Positions 8,129 through 17,823 of a stretch of DNA of 64,000 bases are shown in pieces. Source of the DNA: JAKFDI01 sp036676235. GTDB lineage: Bacteria > Pseudomonadota > Gammaproteobacteria > Burkholderiales > Burkholderiaceae_C. Position numbers and translations under genes: made by a program. Under the pieces are notes generated by a model. That model saw only the letters and a program-made list of their open reading frames with translations, ran no database searches and was not told the origin of the DNA. The stretch lies in assembly GCA_036676235.1 (NCBI GenBank), contig JAKFDI010000010.1, forward strand, positions 283,030 to 347,029, in the 5' to 3' direction. Within the stretch, counting starts at the first letter, position 1, and each line of letters begins with the position of its first letter.

Positions 8129-8173
8129 CAGTGTCCCGAGCCGGCGGCCGGGCTGCATCGCCCGAAGGAGCCA
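8129..8173 (-). repeat. 45-bp repeated element, copy upstream of the cupin gene
   Basis: Copy 2 of the 45-bp element, 32 bp upstream of the cupin start. It shares the outer CAGTGT and the 19-bp end at 8155-8173 with copy 1, while the middle part differs at many positions. Confidence 0.6.
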
Positions 8174-8205
8174 TCTGGCGTGACGCCTGCCCGGCGTCGG
8201 TGGCG

Positions 8206-8481
8206 TCAGCGCCGCGGGCGGCTCTTGCCTCCGCGCGGCACGGCCGAGCGCGGCGTGGTTTCCGGCGGCGGGGTGCCACCGGCCACGAGCCCGGGCGTGG
8301 GAATGCACTTCATGTGGCGCGGCGCCAGTGCATAGGTGCTGGAGCCCGAAACCGTCTGCTCCAGCGCTGCGGCCGTGATCGCGCTCAGCGCGTTCTCACA
8401 GGCCAGCCCCGAGTTGAAGCTGGCAACGACATACGGGTTGAGCCCGTAGGCGGTCATGGCAAAGGCGATCAGCGACACCAC
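8206..8481 (-). CDS. Small hypothetical protein with hydrophobic N-terminus
   Basis: A possible 91-residue protein starting at GTG (8481), with an alternative ATG at residue 9. The first 25 residues are hydrophobic and could be a signal peptide or membrane helix. There are cysteines at about 28 and 59, and the tail is rich in P, G, R and K. I do not recognise a family. It lies upstream of the cupin gene on the same strand, and an inverted repeat at 8513-8533 precedes it. Support comes from its position and plausible N-terminus only. Confidence 0.4.
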   Translation of the reverse strand: MVSLIAFAMTAYGLNPYVVASFNSGLACENALSAITAAALEQTVSGSSTYALAPRHMKCIPTPGLVAGGTPPPETTPRSAVPRGGKSRPRR

Positions 8482-8512
8482 CGGGGCGGCTCCTTGTACG
8501 TCCGAGAGGACC

Positions 8513-8533
8513 TTGCACCATACCGGCGTGCAA
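8513..8533. promoter_or_regulatory. TTGCAC-N9-GTGCAA inverted repeat
   Basis: Perfect 6-bp arms at 8513-8518 and 8528-8533, located 32 bp upstream of the start of the small hypothetical gene. This is the size of a typical helix-turn-helix operator; the binding protein is unknown. Confidence 0.3.
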
Positions 8534-8620
8534 ACCGTTACGAGCCGCGGCGCCCGTGGCGTGCGTCACGCTTGGATGCGCCGGCGGGCGAGCGTCGACT
8601 GTAGTGGGCGCCCCGCAGGT

Positions 8621-9415
8621 CTACGACGACAGCCACGCGATTTCATCGTCACTGAAACCCGCGGCCCGGCGCGCTTCCTCGTTGAAGGGCGGGCGCAGGC
8701 GCGGTGCTTCGTAGCGGCGCGCGAGCTGGCGGTACAGCGGCACCGGATCCAGCCCGTCGCGCTCGCACAGCCAGCGGTACCAGCGATTGCCGATGGCGAC
8801 GTGGCCGATCTCGTCGCGCAGGATGATGTCGAGGATCGCCACGGCGCGCTCGTCGCCGGCACGCTTGAGCTTCGCCTGGATCGGCGGCGTGGCGTCGAGC
8901 CCGCGGGCCTCCAGCGTGCGCGGCACCAGCGCCATGCGGGCCGTGATGTCGCCGGCCGTGCGTTCGGTCATCAGCCACAGGCCGTCGTGGGCGTCGAAGT
9001 CCCCGTAGTCGAAGCCGAGCGACTGCAGGTGCTCGCGCAGCAGCGTGAAATGCAGCGATTCTTCCGACGCCACGCGCAGCCAGTCGCGGTAGAAATCTTC
9101 GGGCATGCCGGGGAAGCGCCAGGCGGCGTCGAGCGCGAGGTTGATGGCGTTGAACTCGATGTGCGTGATGGCGTGCAGCAGCGCCGCCCGGCCTTCGAGG
9201 GTAAAAGGCGAGCGCGTGGGCACGTCCTTCGGCGGCACGAGACGCGGGCGGGCGGGGCGGCCGGGGAGGTGCGCCGGCTCGGCGAGCACGTCGTCGATGC
9301 CGAGGGCGGCGCCGTCGAGTTCGGCGAAGAGCGAACGGGTCTGCGCCGCCTTTCCGGCCGGGTCGTTCACGCACAGGATCTGCAGCGCGCGTGCGCGAAG
9401 GGTCATGGGGGCCAT
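8621..9415 (-). CDS. DUF455 ferritin-like protein
   Basis: A 264-residue protein of the DUF455 family. E-E-S-L-H-F near residue 138 and R-D-E-I-G-H-V-A near 200 look like the paired E...ExxH di-metal motifs of ferritin-like helical bundles. Function is not established; a metal-dependent oxidase is possible. The start is the ATG at 9415 or the one at 9406; the longer open frame upstream overlaps the divergent carbonic anhydrase gene and is rejected. The divergent gap is only 37 bp. Confidence 0.82.
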   Translation of the reverse strand: MAPMTLRARALQILCVNDPAGKAAQTRSLFAELDGAALGIDDVLAEPAHLPGRPARPRLVPPKDVPTRSPFTLEGRAALLHAITHIEFNAINLALDAAWRFPGMPEDFYRDWLRVASEESLHFTLLREHLQSLGFDYGDFDAHDGLWLMTERTAGDITARMALVPRTLEARGLDATPPIQAKLKRAGDERAVAILDIILRDEIGHVAIGNRWYRWLCERDGLDPVPLYRQLARRYEAPRLRPPFNEEARRAAGFSDDEIAWLSS

Positions 9416-9452
9416 CCGTAAAATTATCGGCTTGTCTTCACGGTGAAAAGCC

Positions 9453-9977
9453 ATGGCCCTGTACCAGCTCGATGAACACGCGCCGCAACTGGCCGAAGGC
9501 GCCTGGGTGGCTGACAGCGCCCAGGTCATCGGCAACGTGGTGCTCGAAGAGAACGCGAGCGTGTGGTTCGGCGCCGTGCTGCGCGGCGACACGGAAACGC
9601 TGACGGTGGGGCGCAACTCCAATGTGCAGGACGGCACGGTGGTGCATGCGGACCACGGCTTTCCGGTGGTGATCGGCGAGAACGTGACGGTGGGCCATCA
9701 GGTGATGCTGCACGGCTGCACCATCGGAGACGGCTCGCTCATCGGCATCCAGGCCGTGATCCTCAACGGCGCGAAGATCGGCCGCAACTGCCTCGTCGGC
9801 GCCGGCGCGCTGGTGACCGAGGGCAAGGAGTTTCCCGACAACTCCATGATCATCGGCTCGCCGGCGAAGGCGGTGAAGCAGTTGTCGCCGGAGCAGGCGG
9901 AGCGCCTGCGCCATGGGGCGCTGCACTACGTCGACAACGCGACGCGCTTCAAGAACGGCTTGAAGAAGATCGGCTGA
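9453..9977 (+). CDS. Gamma-class carbonic anhydrase family protein
   Basis: A 174-residue left-handed beta-helix protein of the YrdA/CaiE/gamma carbonic anhydrase family. Hexapeptide repeats run through about residues 15-150. Three histidines, in V-V-H-A-D-H-G and V-G-H-Q-V-M-L-H near residues 65-90, fit the trimer-interface zinc site. Members may hydrate CO2 or act as acyltransferase relatives, so activity is not certain. It is followed by a GC-rich palindromic stretch and then hslO. Confidence 0.9.
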   Translation: MALYQLDEHAPQLAEGAWVADSAQVIGNVVLEENASVWFGAVLRGDTETLTVGRNSNVQDGTVVHADHGFPVVIGENVTVGHQVMLHGCTIGDGSLIGIQAVILNGAKIGRNCLVGAGALVTEGKEFPDNSMIIGSPAKAVKQLSPEQAERLRHGALHYVDNATRFKNGLKKIG

Positions 9978-9989
9978 GGTATGAGGCAG

Positions 9990-10089
9990 ACGGAGTGGAT
10001 CGCGTCCACGCGGGCCGAGCGCCGGGCCGCTCCCAAGCCGGCCCGCATCCCCTCGGGGGATCGGCTGCGGTACGCCGCAGACGAGGGGC
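9990..10089 (+). repeat. GC-rich palindromic intergenic stretch before hslO
   Basis: The gap contains nested short dyads, including CCCCTCGGGGG at about 10049-10059 and CTGCGGTACGCCGCAG at about 10066-10081. The composition and phrase resemble dispersed Comamonadaceae intergenic repeats. No second copy exists in the window, so this is tentative. Confidence 0.35.
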
Positions 10090-10093
10090 TGTC

Positions 10094-11050
10094 ATGAGCG
10101 AGCTGTACAAGTTCATCTTCGAGGGGCTGCCGGTGCGCGGCATGATCGTGCGTCTGACAGAGAGCTGGCAGGAAGTTCTGCAGCGGCGCGAGGCGGCGAG
10201 GGATGCGTTTCCGCAGCCCGTGCAGCACCTGCTGGGCGAAATGGCCGCCGCCGCCACGCTGATGCAATCGAACATCAAGTTCAACGGCGCGCTGGTGCTG
10301 CAGGTCTTCGGCGACGGGCCGGTGAAGCTCGCGGTGGCCGAAGTGCAGCCGGATCTCGCGTTTCGCGTGACCGCGAAGGTGGTGGGCGAAGTGCCGGCCG
10401 ATGCGCGCCTGGAGGCGATGCTCAACGTGCACGGCCAGGGCCGCTGCGCGATCACGCTCGACCCGAAGGACAAGCAGCCCGGCCAGCAGGCTTACCAGGG
10501 CGTGGTGCCCTTGCACGGCGACCAGCGCGAGCCGCTGCAGCAGCTCAGCGAGGTGCTGGAGCACTACATGCTTCAGTCGGAACAGCTCGACACGCGGCTC
10601 ATCCTCGCGGCCGACGATCGTGTGGCTGCGGGCCTGCTGATCCAGCGCCTGCCGGTCGAAGGCTCGGGCAACCTGGGTGCGCGCAACGAAGACGAGATCG
10701 GCCTGAACGAGGCCTTCAACCGCATCGCCACGCTTGCCGCCACGCTCACGCGCGAGGAACTGCTGGCACTAGACCCGCAGGCCGTGCTGCATCGCCTGTT
10801 CTGGGAAGAGCAGGTGCGCCTGTTCGAGCCGCATCAGCCACGTTTTGCCTGCACGTGCTCGCGCGAGCGCGTCGGGAAGATGCTTGGGAGCCTGGGCCGC
10901 GAAGAGGTCGACGGCATCGTGCTCGAGCAAGGGCGGGTGGAGATCGGCTGCGACTTCTGCGGCACCAAGTACCACTTCGACGCGGTGGACGTGGGCGAAC
11001 TGTTCACGCCGGCGAGCAATCAGCCGCCGGGGTCGCAGGCCTTGAACTGA
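10094..11050 (+). CDS. hslO: Redox-regulated chaperone Hsp33
   Basis: A 318-residue cytoplasmic holdase that is activated by oxidation. The C-terminal redox switch is intact: C253-T-C255 and C286-D-F-C289 hold zinc when reduced and form disulfides under oxidative stress. The N-terminal part begins L-Y-K-F-I-F-E, typical of the family, and supports the ATG at 10094. It is co-directional with the carbonic anhydrase gene and converges with the kinase gene, 6 bp away. Confidence 0.95.
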   Translation: MSELYKFIFEGLPVRGMIVRLTESWQEVLQRREAARDAFPQPVQHLLGEMAAAATLMQSNIKFNGALVLQVFGDGPVKLAVAEVQPDLAFRVTAKVVGEVPADARLEAMLNVHGQGRCAITLDPKDKQPGQQAYQGVVPLHGDQREPLQQLSEVLEHYMLQSEQLDTRLILAADDRVAAGLLIQRLPVEGSGNLGARNEDEIGLNEAFNRIATLAATLTREELLALDPQAVLHRLFWEEQVRLFEPHQPRFACTCSRERVGKMLGSLGREEVDGIVLEQGRVEIGCDFCGTKYHFDAVDVGELFTPASNQPPGSQALN

Positions 11051-11056
11051 GCCGCT

Positions 11057-11698
11057 TCAGCGCGGCAGCAGCGAATGCCGTTCGCAATCGCCATCGCTGC
11101 AGCGCTCGCACACCCACTGCCAGCGCGGATTTCCCGCGGCTTCGTCGTCAGGCGAATCACGCCGCAGCGCATGGCGTAGCGCGCGGGAGGCTGAGGCCAG
11201 CCGCTGCGGCCCGGCGCCTGACACCACCGACCAGCCGATGCCCGCGCGCTGCAGGGACGCACGCACCAGCGCATCGACCGGCGCCTGCACATGCGGGCCG
11301 TCGCGCTGCAGGCCGTCGGGCAGCCAGGGCAGGTCGAGCGCCGTGAGCAGGGTCAGGTCGCAGCGGCGATGCGCGGCCTCGGCCATCGGGTAGAGAGAGC
11401 AGTCGTCGAAGACCAGATCGCTGTAGGCGGCAATCATCAGCGCCGTGGTGTCGGCGATCACCACCTCGTGCGAGGCAGCGGCGGCCTCGATGCGGTGGGT
11501 CTGTTCTTCCGCGATGCCCGCCTGCTCCTCGCGGCGCGGCGTGCGGCCGGCGTCGATGCAGAACTGGCGCAGCACTTCGGGCACCAGCGCGATCGAGGCA
11601 TGGCCTTCATCCGCCAAACCCGCGTGCAGTTGCGCGGCAAGCGTGGTCTTGCCCGAGCTCTCAGCGCCAAGCAGCGCAACGACAAACCCTCGGCTCAT
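11057..11698 (-). CDS. NadR-type ribosylnicotinamide kinase
   Basis: A 213-residue P-loop protein: Walker A G-A-E-S-S-G-K-T-T near residue 11, in the NadR kinase style. It lacks the N-terminal helix-turn-helix and nucleotidyltransferase domains of E. coli NadR, so it is likely a stand-alone kinase that phosphorylates nicotinamide riboside for NAD salvage. The ATG overlaps the pnuC stop by 4 bp, which supports coupled uptake and trapping. The C-terminus carries an unusual C-x2-C-x4-C-x2-H cluster. An ATG 7 codons upstream is possible but lies inside pnuC. Confidence 0.82.
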   Translation of the reverse strand: MSRGFVVALLGAESSGKTTLAAQLHAGLADEGHASIALVPEVLRQFCIDAGRTPRREEQAGIAEEQTHRIEAAAASHEVVIADTTALMIAAYSDLVFDDCSLYPMAEAAHRRCDLTLLTALDLPWLPDGLQRDGPHVQAPVDALVRASLQRAGIGWSVVSGAGPQRLASASRALRHALRRDSPDDEAAGNPRWQWVCERCSDGDCERHSLLPR

Positions 11699-12312
11699 GC
11701 CCGTGCGATCCGCCGCCATTCACGCCAGCCGATGACCGACATGGCGATGAACAGCGCGTAGAGCAGCACCGTGAGCCATAGCCCCTTGTAGGCGAACAGC
11801 CCGACGCTCACCACGTTGACGACGATCCACGCCAGCCAGTTTTCCACGTACTTGCGGCCCAGCAGCCACTGGCCGACGATGCTGCCCGCGGTCGGGAAGG
11901 CGTCCCACCACGGTACGTCGGAATCGGTGAAGCGGCGCAGGAAGAGGCCGATCAATGGCCAGGTGATGGCAAGCGCCAGCAGCGCGTTCCAGCGCCCGCG
12001 CGTCGACAGGCTGTGCACATGCAGGCGCGTGCCGTCGGGCGCACGGCCAGCCAGCCATTGCCACCAGCCCCAACCCGCCACGACGATGAACAGCAGTTGC
12101 AGATTGGCTTCGCCGTACAACCGGCTGTTCCAGAACAGCGCGAAGTACAGCAGGGAACTCGCCATCGCCAGCGGCCAGGCGACGGGGTTCACGCGGATGT
12201 TGAACACCACCATCGCGACTGCCAGCACGAAGGCGACGATCTCGAGCCAAGTGACTGGCGCGCCCCACAGCGTGAAGGCGGCGGCGAAGAAGGGCTGCAG
12301 CGCGTCGAGCAC
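11695..12312 (-). CDS. pnuC: Nicotinamide riboside transporter PnuC
   Basis: A 205-residue inner-membrane protein with about seven hydrophobic helices. The family features N-x-R-V-N-P-V-A-W-P, W-G-W-W-Q-W and the late E-N-W-L-A-W-I-V-V-N segment are present. PnuC moves nicotinamide riboside by facilitated diffusion and relies on a cytoplasmic kinase to trap it; that kinase is the overlapping downstream gene. No NAD riboswitch was recognised upstream, where ftsB lies directly on the same strand. Confidence 0.93.
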   Translation of the reverse strand: MLDALQPFFAAAFTLWGAPVTWLEIVAFVLAVAMVVFNIRVNPVAWPLAMASSLLYFALFWNSRLYGEANLQLLFIVVAGWGWWQWLAGRAPDGTRLHVHSLSTRGRWNALLALAITWPLIGLFLRRFTDSDVPWWDAFPTAGSIVGQWLLGRKYVENWLAWIVVNVVSVGLFAYKGLWLTVLLYALFIAMSVIGWREWRRIARA

Positions 12313-12324
12313 GGGTGCCGGAGG

Positions 12325-12603
12325 TCAGCGCCGCGGGGCGCTGATCTGCACCATGATCTCGTCGGGCTTGACCATGCCCAGCTCGAAGCGCGCTTTCTCC
12401 TCGACCATCTCGAGGCCTTCCTTCAGGTCGGTCACTTCGGCGGCAAGGCGCTCGTTGCGCGCGCGGGCCACGTCGTTGACCGCCTTCTGCTCATCGAGCT
12501 GCGACTGCAGCGCCATCACGCGCGGCACGCTGCCGCGGCCGAACCACAGGTTGGTCTGAACCAATCCCAGCAGAACCACCAGGGCGAGCGAGAGCAGACG
12601 CAT
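12325..12603 (-). CDS. ftsB: Cell division protein FtsB
   Basis: A 92-residue bitopic membrane protein: a short cytoplasmic start, one membrane helix at about 3-17, then a periplasmic coiled coil to about 75. It forms the FtsQLB complex that activates septal peptidoglycan synthesis. Position directly after enolase, 29 bp downstream, is the conserved proteobacterial arrangement. The segment W-F-G-R-G-S after the helix matches the family. Confidence 0.93.
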   Translation of the reverse strand: MRLLSLALVVLLGLVQTNLWFGRGSVPRVMALQSQLDEQKAVNDVARARNERLAAEVTDLKEGLEMVEEKARFELGMVKPDEIMVQISAPRR

Positions 12604-12632
12604 GACGGCTCGGTGCGGCAGCCGCTACAGGC

Positions 12633-13916
<1,284 letters not shown>

Positions 13917-13967
13917 TCAGGTTCCTTTGGGAGGGCTTGCTTGTGGATTCTTTGCGGGTGCCGGCGC

Positions 13968-14258
13968 TCAGGCGAGACCATCGACGACCACCATGCGCAT
14001 CACGCCGGCGCCTTCGCGCAGCGTGCGGGCATGGGTGTAGGTCTCGCTCTCGTAGAAGGCGCGGGCCTTGGCGCGGTCGGGAAAGCGCAGCACAACGAGG
14101 CGGCCGGGCGTCCACGGGCCTTCGAGCACCTCGAACTCGCCGCCGCGCACCAGCACTTCGGCGCCGTGCTCCTGCATGGCGCGGGTGCTCCATTCGCGGT
14201 ACTGGGCCATCTTGGCGGGGTCGGTGACGGTCACGTCGGCGAGGATGTAGGCGCTCAT
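13968..14258 (-). CDS. DUF1330 family protein
   Basis: A 96-residue protein of the dimeric alpha+beta barrel type (DUF1330). Features such as Y-I-L-A-D-V-T-V-T-D-P, E-F-E-V-L-E-G-P-W-T-P-G-R-L-V-V-L-R-F-P and Y-x-E-x-E-T-Y are typical. Biochemical role unknown. It is inserted between kdsA and eno on the same strand, 51 bp before eno, and a dispersed palindromic element separates it from kdsA. Confidence 0.88.
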   Translation of the reverse strand: MSAYILADVTVTDPAKMAQYREWSTRAMQEHGAEVLVRGGEFEVLEGPWTPGRLVVLRFPDRAKARAFYESETYTHARTLREGAGVMRMVVVDGLA

Positions 14259-14296
14259 CTGATCTCTCCGTGCTTCGCGCTACCCGCAAGGCATGA

Positions 14297-14389
14297 ACCG
14301 GAGATCAAGCGAACGCCGCGGGTCCGGCTCCGCTGGTCCGCTGGTGTTGCCCCCTTCGAGGGGGCGCGCGAAGCGCGTAGGGGGTGGGT
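14297..14389 (-). repeat. Dispersed GC-rich palindromic element, copy B
   Basis: Read on the minus strand this matches copy A at 22681-22770 through CACCCCCTACGCGCTTCGCG, a GCCCCCT...AGGGGGC hairpin, and a common tail with CGCTTGATC. It lies just downstream of kdsA and may act as a transcript 3' hairpin. Confidence 0.75.
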
Positions 14390-14393
14390 CATT

Positions 14394-15251
14394 TCAGCAG
14401 GAGAAGTCGTTTTCGAGCAGCGGCCGCTGCTTGACCAGGCGATCGAGCGCGACGAGTTGTTCCAGCAGCGCCTCCATGCGCCCCAGCGGCACGGCGTTCG
14501 GGCCGTCGCTCATCGCGTTCGCGGGGTCGGGATGCGTTTCCATGAACACACCTGCCACGCCCACCGCAATGGCCGCGCGCGACAGCACCGGCACGAACTC
14601 ACGCTGGCCGCCCGAACTCGTGCCCTGGCCGCCGGGCAGTTGCACCGAATGCGTGGCATCGAAGACCACCGGCGCATTCGTCTCGCGCATGATCGCGAGG
14701 CTGCGCATGTCGGACACGAGGTTGTTGTAGCCGAAGCTCGCGCCGCGCTCGCAGGCCATGAACACGTCGTCGGGCAGGCCCTTCTCGCGCGCGGCGGCGC
14801 GGGCCTTGTCGATCACGTTCTTCATGTCGTGAGGCGCGAGGAACTGGCCCTTCTTGATGTTCGCCGGCTTGCCGCTTTGCGCCACGGCGCGGATGAAGTC
14901 GGTCTGGCGGCACAGGAACGCGGGCGTCTGCAGCACGTCGACAACCGACGCCACCCTCGGTACCTCGGCCTCGGTATGCACATCGGTGAGGATCGGCACC
15001 TGCAACTCGCGCTTCACCTTGGCGAGGATCTCGAGCCCCTTGTCCATGCCCGGGCCGCGAAACGAGGTGCCACTCGAACGGTTAGCCTTGTCGTAGCTGC
15101 TCTTGAAGATGAACGGGATGTCCAGCGCCGAAGTGATTTCCTTCAACCGCCCGGCCACGTCCATCTGCAGCTGTTCCGACTCGACGACGCAGGGGCCTGC
15201 GATCAGGAAGAAGGGCTTGTCGAGGCCCACATCAAAGTTGCACAACTTCAT
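14394..15251 (-). CDS. kdsA: 3-deoxy-8-phosphooctulonate (KDO-8-P) synthase
   Basis: A 285-residue enzyme condensing phosphoenolpyruvate with arabinose 5-phosphate to make KDO-8-phosphate for lipopolysaccharide. Family segments present: I-A-G-P-C-V-V-E-S-E near residue 18, F-K-S-S-Y-D-K-A-N-R-S-S, G-P-G-M-D-K-G-L, and D-A-T-H-S-V-Q-L-P-G-G. The ATG at 15251 overlaps the pyrG stop by 4 bp, matching the conserved pyrG-kdsA-eno order. Confidence 0.97.
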   Translation of the reverse strand: MKLCNFDVGLDKPFFLIAGPCVVESEQLQMDVAGRLKEITSALDIPFIFKSSYDKANRSSGTSFRGPGMDKGLEILAKVKRELQVPILTDVHTEAEVPRVASVVDVLQTPAFLCRQTDFIRAVAQSGKPANIKKGQFLAPHDMKNVIDKARAAAREKGLPDDVFMACERGASFGYNNLVSDMRSLAIMRETNAPVVFDATHSVQLPGGQGTSSGGQREFVPVLSRAAIAVGVAGVFMETHPDPANAMSDGPNAVPLGRMEALLEQLVALDRLVKQRPLLENDFSC

Positions 15252-16921
15252 GCCGGCACCTTCTGAGCGGATTCGGCGCGTGCGGCCTGATGGGCCAGTG
15301 CTGCCTGGATGTAGGAAGTGAACAGCGGATGCCCGTCCCACGGCGTGGACTTGAACTCCGGGTGGAACTGCACACCCATGAACCACGGATGCTCGCTCTG
15401 CGGCAGTTCGACGATCTCGGTGAGCTTCTCGCGCTGCGTGAGCGCCGAGATCACGAGGCCCGCCTCTTCGAGCTTGCCGAGGTAGTTGACGTTGGCCTCG
15501 TAGCGGTGGCGATGCCGCTCGGTCACCACGTTGCCGTAGATCTTGTGGGCCAGCGTGCCCGGCTTCACGTCGGAGCTTTGCGCGCCCAGGCGCATGGTGC
15601 CGCCGAGGTCGGAGCTGGCGCTGCGCGTCTGGATGGAGCCGTCCGCGTCTTGCCATTCCTCGATCAGCGCGATCACGGGCTCGGGGGTCGACGTATCGAA
15701 CTCGGTGCTGTTGGCCTCGGCCAGACCGGCCTTGTGGCGCGCGTACTCGATGGTCGCGACCTGCATGCCCAGGCAAATGCCGAGGTAGGGCAGCTTGTGC
15801 TCGCGCGCGAACTGCGCCGTGAGGATCTTGCCCTCGACGCCGCGCTTGCCGAAGCCGCCGGGCACGAGGAGGGCGTCGAAGCGTTCGAGCTCGCCCACGC
15901 TCTCGGGCGTGAGCGTCTCCGAATCCACGTACTCGATGTTCACGCGTGCGTGGTTGTGGATGCCGGCATGGCGCAGCGCCTCGTTGAGCGACTTGTACGA
16001 ATCCGACAGGTCGGTGTACTTGCCGCACATGCCGATGGTCACCGTGTGTTGCGGCTGCTCGACCTCGCGCACCAGGGCGTCCCAGCGCTTGAGGTTGGCG
16101 GGTGGCGTGTTGATGCGCAGCTTGTCGCACACCAGGCCGTCGAGCCCCTGCTCGTGCAGCATGCGCGGCACCTTGTAGATGGTGTCCACGTCCCACATCG
16201 AGATCACGCCCCATTCGGCGACGTTGGTGAAGAGCGAGATCTTCTCGCGCTCTTCGTCCGGGATGCGGCGGTCGGCGCGGCAAAGCAGCGCGTCGGGCTG
16301 GATGCCGATCTCGCGCATCTTCTGCACCGTGTGCTGCGTGGGCTTGGTCTTCAGTTCGCCGGCGGCGGCGATGTACGGCACGTAGGTCAGATGGACGAAG
16401 GCCGAGTTGTTCGGTCCCATGCGCAGGCTCATCTGGCGCACCGCTTCGAGGAAGGGCAGCGACTCGATGTCGCCCACCGTGCCACCGATCTCGACGATGG
16501 CCACGTCCACCGGCTTGTCGCTGCCGATGCCGGCGCCGCGCTTGACGAAATCCTGGATCTCGTTGGTGACGTGCGGAATCACCTGTACCGTCTTGCCGAG
16601 GTAGTCGCCGCGGCGCTCTTTCTCGATCACGCTCTTGTAGATCTGGCCGGTGGTGAAGTTGTTGGCCTTCTTCATCCGCGTGGTGATGAAGCGCTCGTAG
16701 TGGCCGAGGTCGAGGTCGGTCTCCGCACCGTCGTCGGTGACGAAGACCTCGCCGTGCTGGAACGGCGACATCGTGCCCGGATCGACGTTCAGGTACGGAT
16801 CGAGCTTGATGAGGGTGACTTTGAGGCCGCGCGATTCAAGGATCGCAGCCAGTGATGCAGCCGCGATGCCCTTGCCCAGCGAGGACACCACACCGCCGGT
16901 GACAAAGACGAACTTGGTCAT
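15248..16921 (-). CDS. pyrG: CTP synthase
   Basis: A 557-residue glutamine-dependent amidotransferase that makes CTP from UTP. The N-terminal synthase domain begins T-K-F-V-F-V-T-G-G-V-V-S-S-L-G-K-G, and the C-terminal class I glutaminase carries the nucleophile in G-I-C-L-G-M-Q and a late H-P-E motif. The ATG at 16921 is chosen because homology starts there; the longer frame enters the upstream hydrolase region. A TATAAT box lies about 47 bp upstream. Confidence 0.98.
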   Translation of the reverse strand: MTKFVFVTGGVVSSLGKGIAAASLAAILESRGLKVTLIKLDPYLNVDPGTMSPFQHGEVFVTDDGAETDLDLGHYERFITTRMKKANNFTTGQIYKSVIEKERRGDYLGKTVQVIPHVTNEIQDFVKRGAGIGSDKPVDVAIVEIGGTVGDIESLPFLEAVRQMSLRMGPNNSAFVHLTYVPYIAAAGELKTKPTQHTVQKMREIGIQPDALLCRADRRIPDEEREKISLFTNVAEWGVISMWDVDTIYKVPRMLHEQGLDGLVCDKLRINTPPANLKRWDALVREVEQPQHTVTIGMCGKYTDLSDSYKSLNEALRHAGIHNHARVNIEYVDSETLTPESVGELERFDALLVPGGFGKRGVEGKILTAQFAREHKLPYLGICLGMQVATIEYARHKAGLAEANSTEFDTSTPEPVIALIEEWQDADGSIQTRSASSDLGGTMRLGAQSSDVKPGTLAHKIYGNVVTERHRHRYEANVNYLGKLEEAGLVISALTQREKLTEIVELPQSEHPWFMGVQFHPEFKSTPWDGHPLFTSYIQAALAHQAARAESAQKVPA

Positions 16922-16967
16922 TGCGTTCGGCAAGGCGCTCACGCGTTTGCCATCGTGGTAAAGCGCG

Positions 16968-16973
16968 ATTATA
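16968..16973 (-). promoter_or_regulatory. Candidate -10 box for pyrG
   Basis: A perfect TATAAT on the minus strand overlaps the stop codon of the upstream alpha/beta hydrolase gene, 47 bp before the pyrG start. No good -35 box is visible at the usual distance, so it may be an extended or activator-dependent promoter. Confidence 0.45.
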
Positions 16974-17823
16974 GGCAGGCGGTTTCGCCGCCGAGCCCTG
17001 CCGGCGCCGGGGTTGGACGGCCTTTTTCGAAGCGTTCGATCCAGCGGATGACCTCGGCCGCGGTCTCGCTCGGATGCTCGAACGGAAAGAGGTGCGAGCC
17101 GTCGATCCACGACATCCGCCCGCGCGTGATGCGCCGCGTCGCGTCCAGCCCCAGCAGCCGGATTTCCGTCGACCGGCGCCCACCGACGAAGGCCGCCGAG
17201 CAGCCCAGTCGTCGGCTGCGCAGCACCCGCGTCATGTGGTGCGGCAGCGTTTCATAGATGCGGCTTTCAATGTCGCGGCGGAAGGCGAGCCGGTGCTGTT
17301 CATCGCCGGCTTCGAGGCCGCTGCGGATGTAGTCGCGCAGCACCTCCTGGTCCCAGCGCGCGAACATCGGCTTCATCGCGAAATGGTCGAAGGCGGCGCT
17401 CGGCGTCGGCCAGTGCTCGCGGCGCTTGCGCGAGACGTAAGAGGGCGAGAAGCGCCGCACCGCACCGGTGAGCTTGAAGAGGCCGATCAGGCTGCCGCGC
17501 AGCGTGGAGGGGATGGGCGAGTCGAGCAGCACCACGCCCGCGGCGAGATCCGGCCGGTGTGCCGCCGCCAGTGCGCTGAGAAAACCGCCCAGCGAATGCC
17601 CGACCAGCCAGGCCGGCCCCTCGGCCTCCACCTCGATGAAGTGGATGAGCTGGTCGCGCAGGTGCGGCCAGTTGCTCGTGACCGGGTAGCGCGGGTCGTG
17701 GCCGAATTTTTCGATGGCACGAACGCGGTAGCCCGCGGCCTGCCACTGCTTGAAGAGCACGCGGTAGGTGCCGGCGGGGAAGCCGTTCGCATGCGAGAAG
17801 ACGATGGTTCGGGAGGTCGGCAT
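16969..17823 (-). CDS. Alpha/beta hydrolase
   Basis: A 284-residue alpha/beta-fold hydrolase. G-H-S-L-G-G near residue 76 is the nucleophile elbow with serine; a late D-G-S-H-L-F-P-F-E-H-P near 255 supplies the histidine. F-S-H-A-N-G-F-P-A-G near residue 9 is the oxyanion-hole region. Substrate unknown. It starts at the base next to the Anbu gene's stop, so mutS, Anbu and this hydrolase form one coupled unit. Confidence 0.85.
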   Translation of the reverse strand: MPTSRTIVFSHANGFPAGTYRVLFKQWQAAGYRVRAIEKFGHDPRYPVTSNWPHLRDQLIHFIEVEAEGPAWLVGHSLGGFLSALAAAHRPDLAAGVVLLDSPIPSTLRGSLIGLFKLTGAVRRFSPSYVSRKRREHWPTPSAAFDHFAMKPMFARWDQEVLRDYIRSGLEAGDEQHRLAFRRDIESRIYETLPHHMTRVLRSRRLGCSAAFVGGRRSTEIRLLGLDATRRITRGRMSWIDGSHLFPFEHPSETAAEVIRWIERFEKGRPTPAPAGLGGETACL

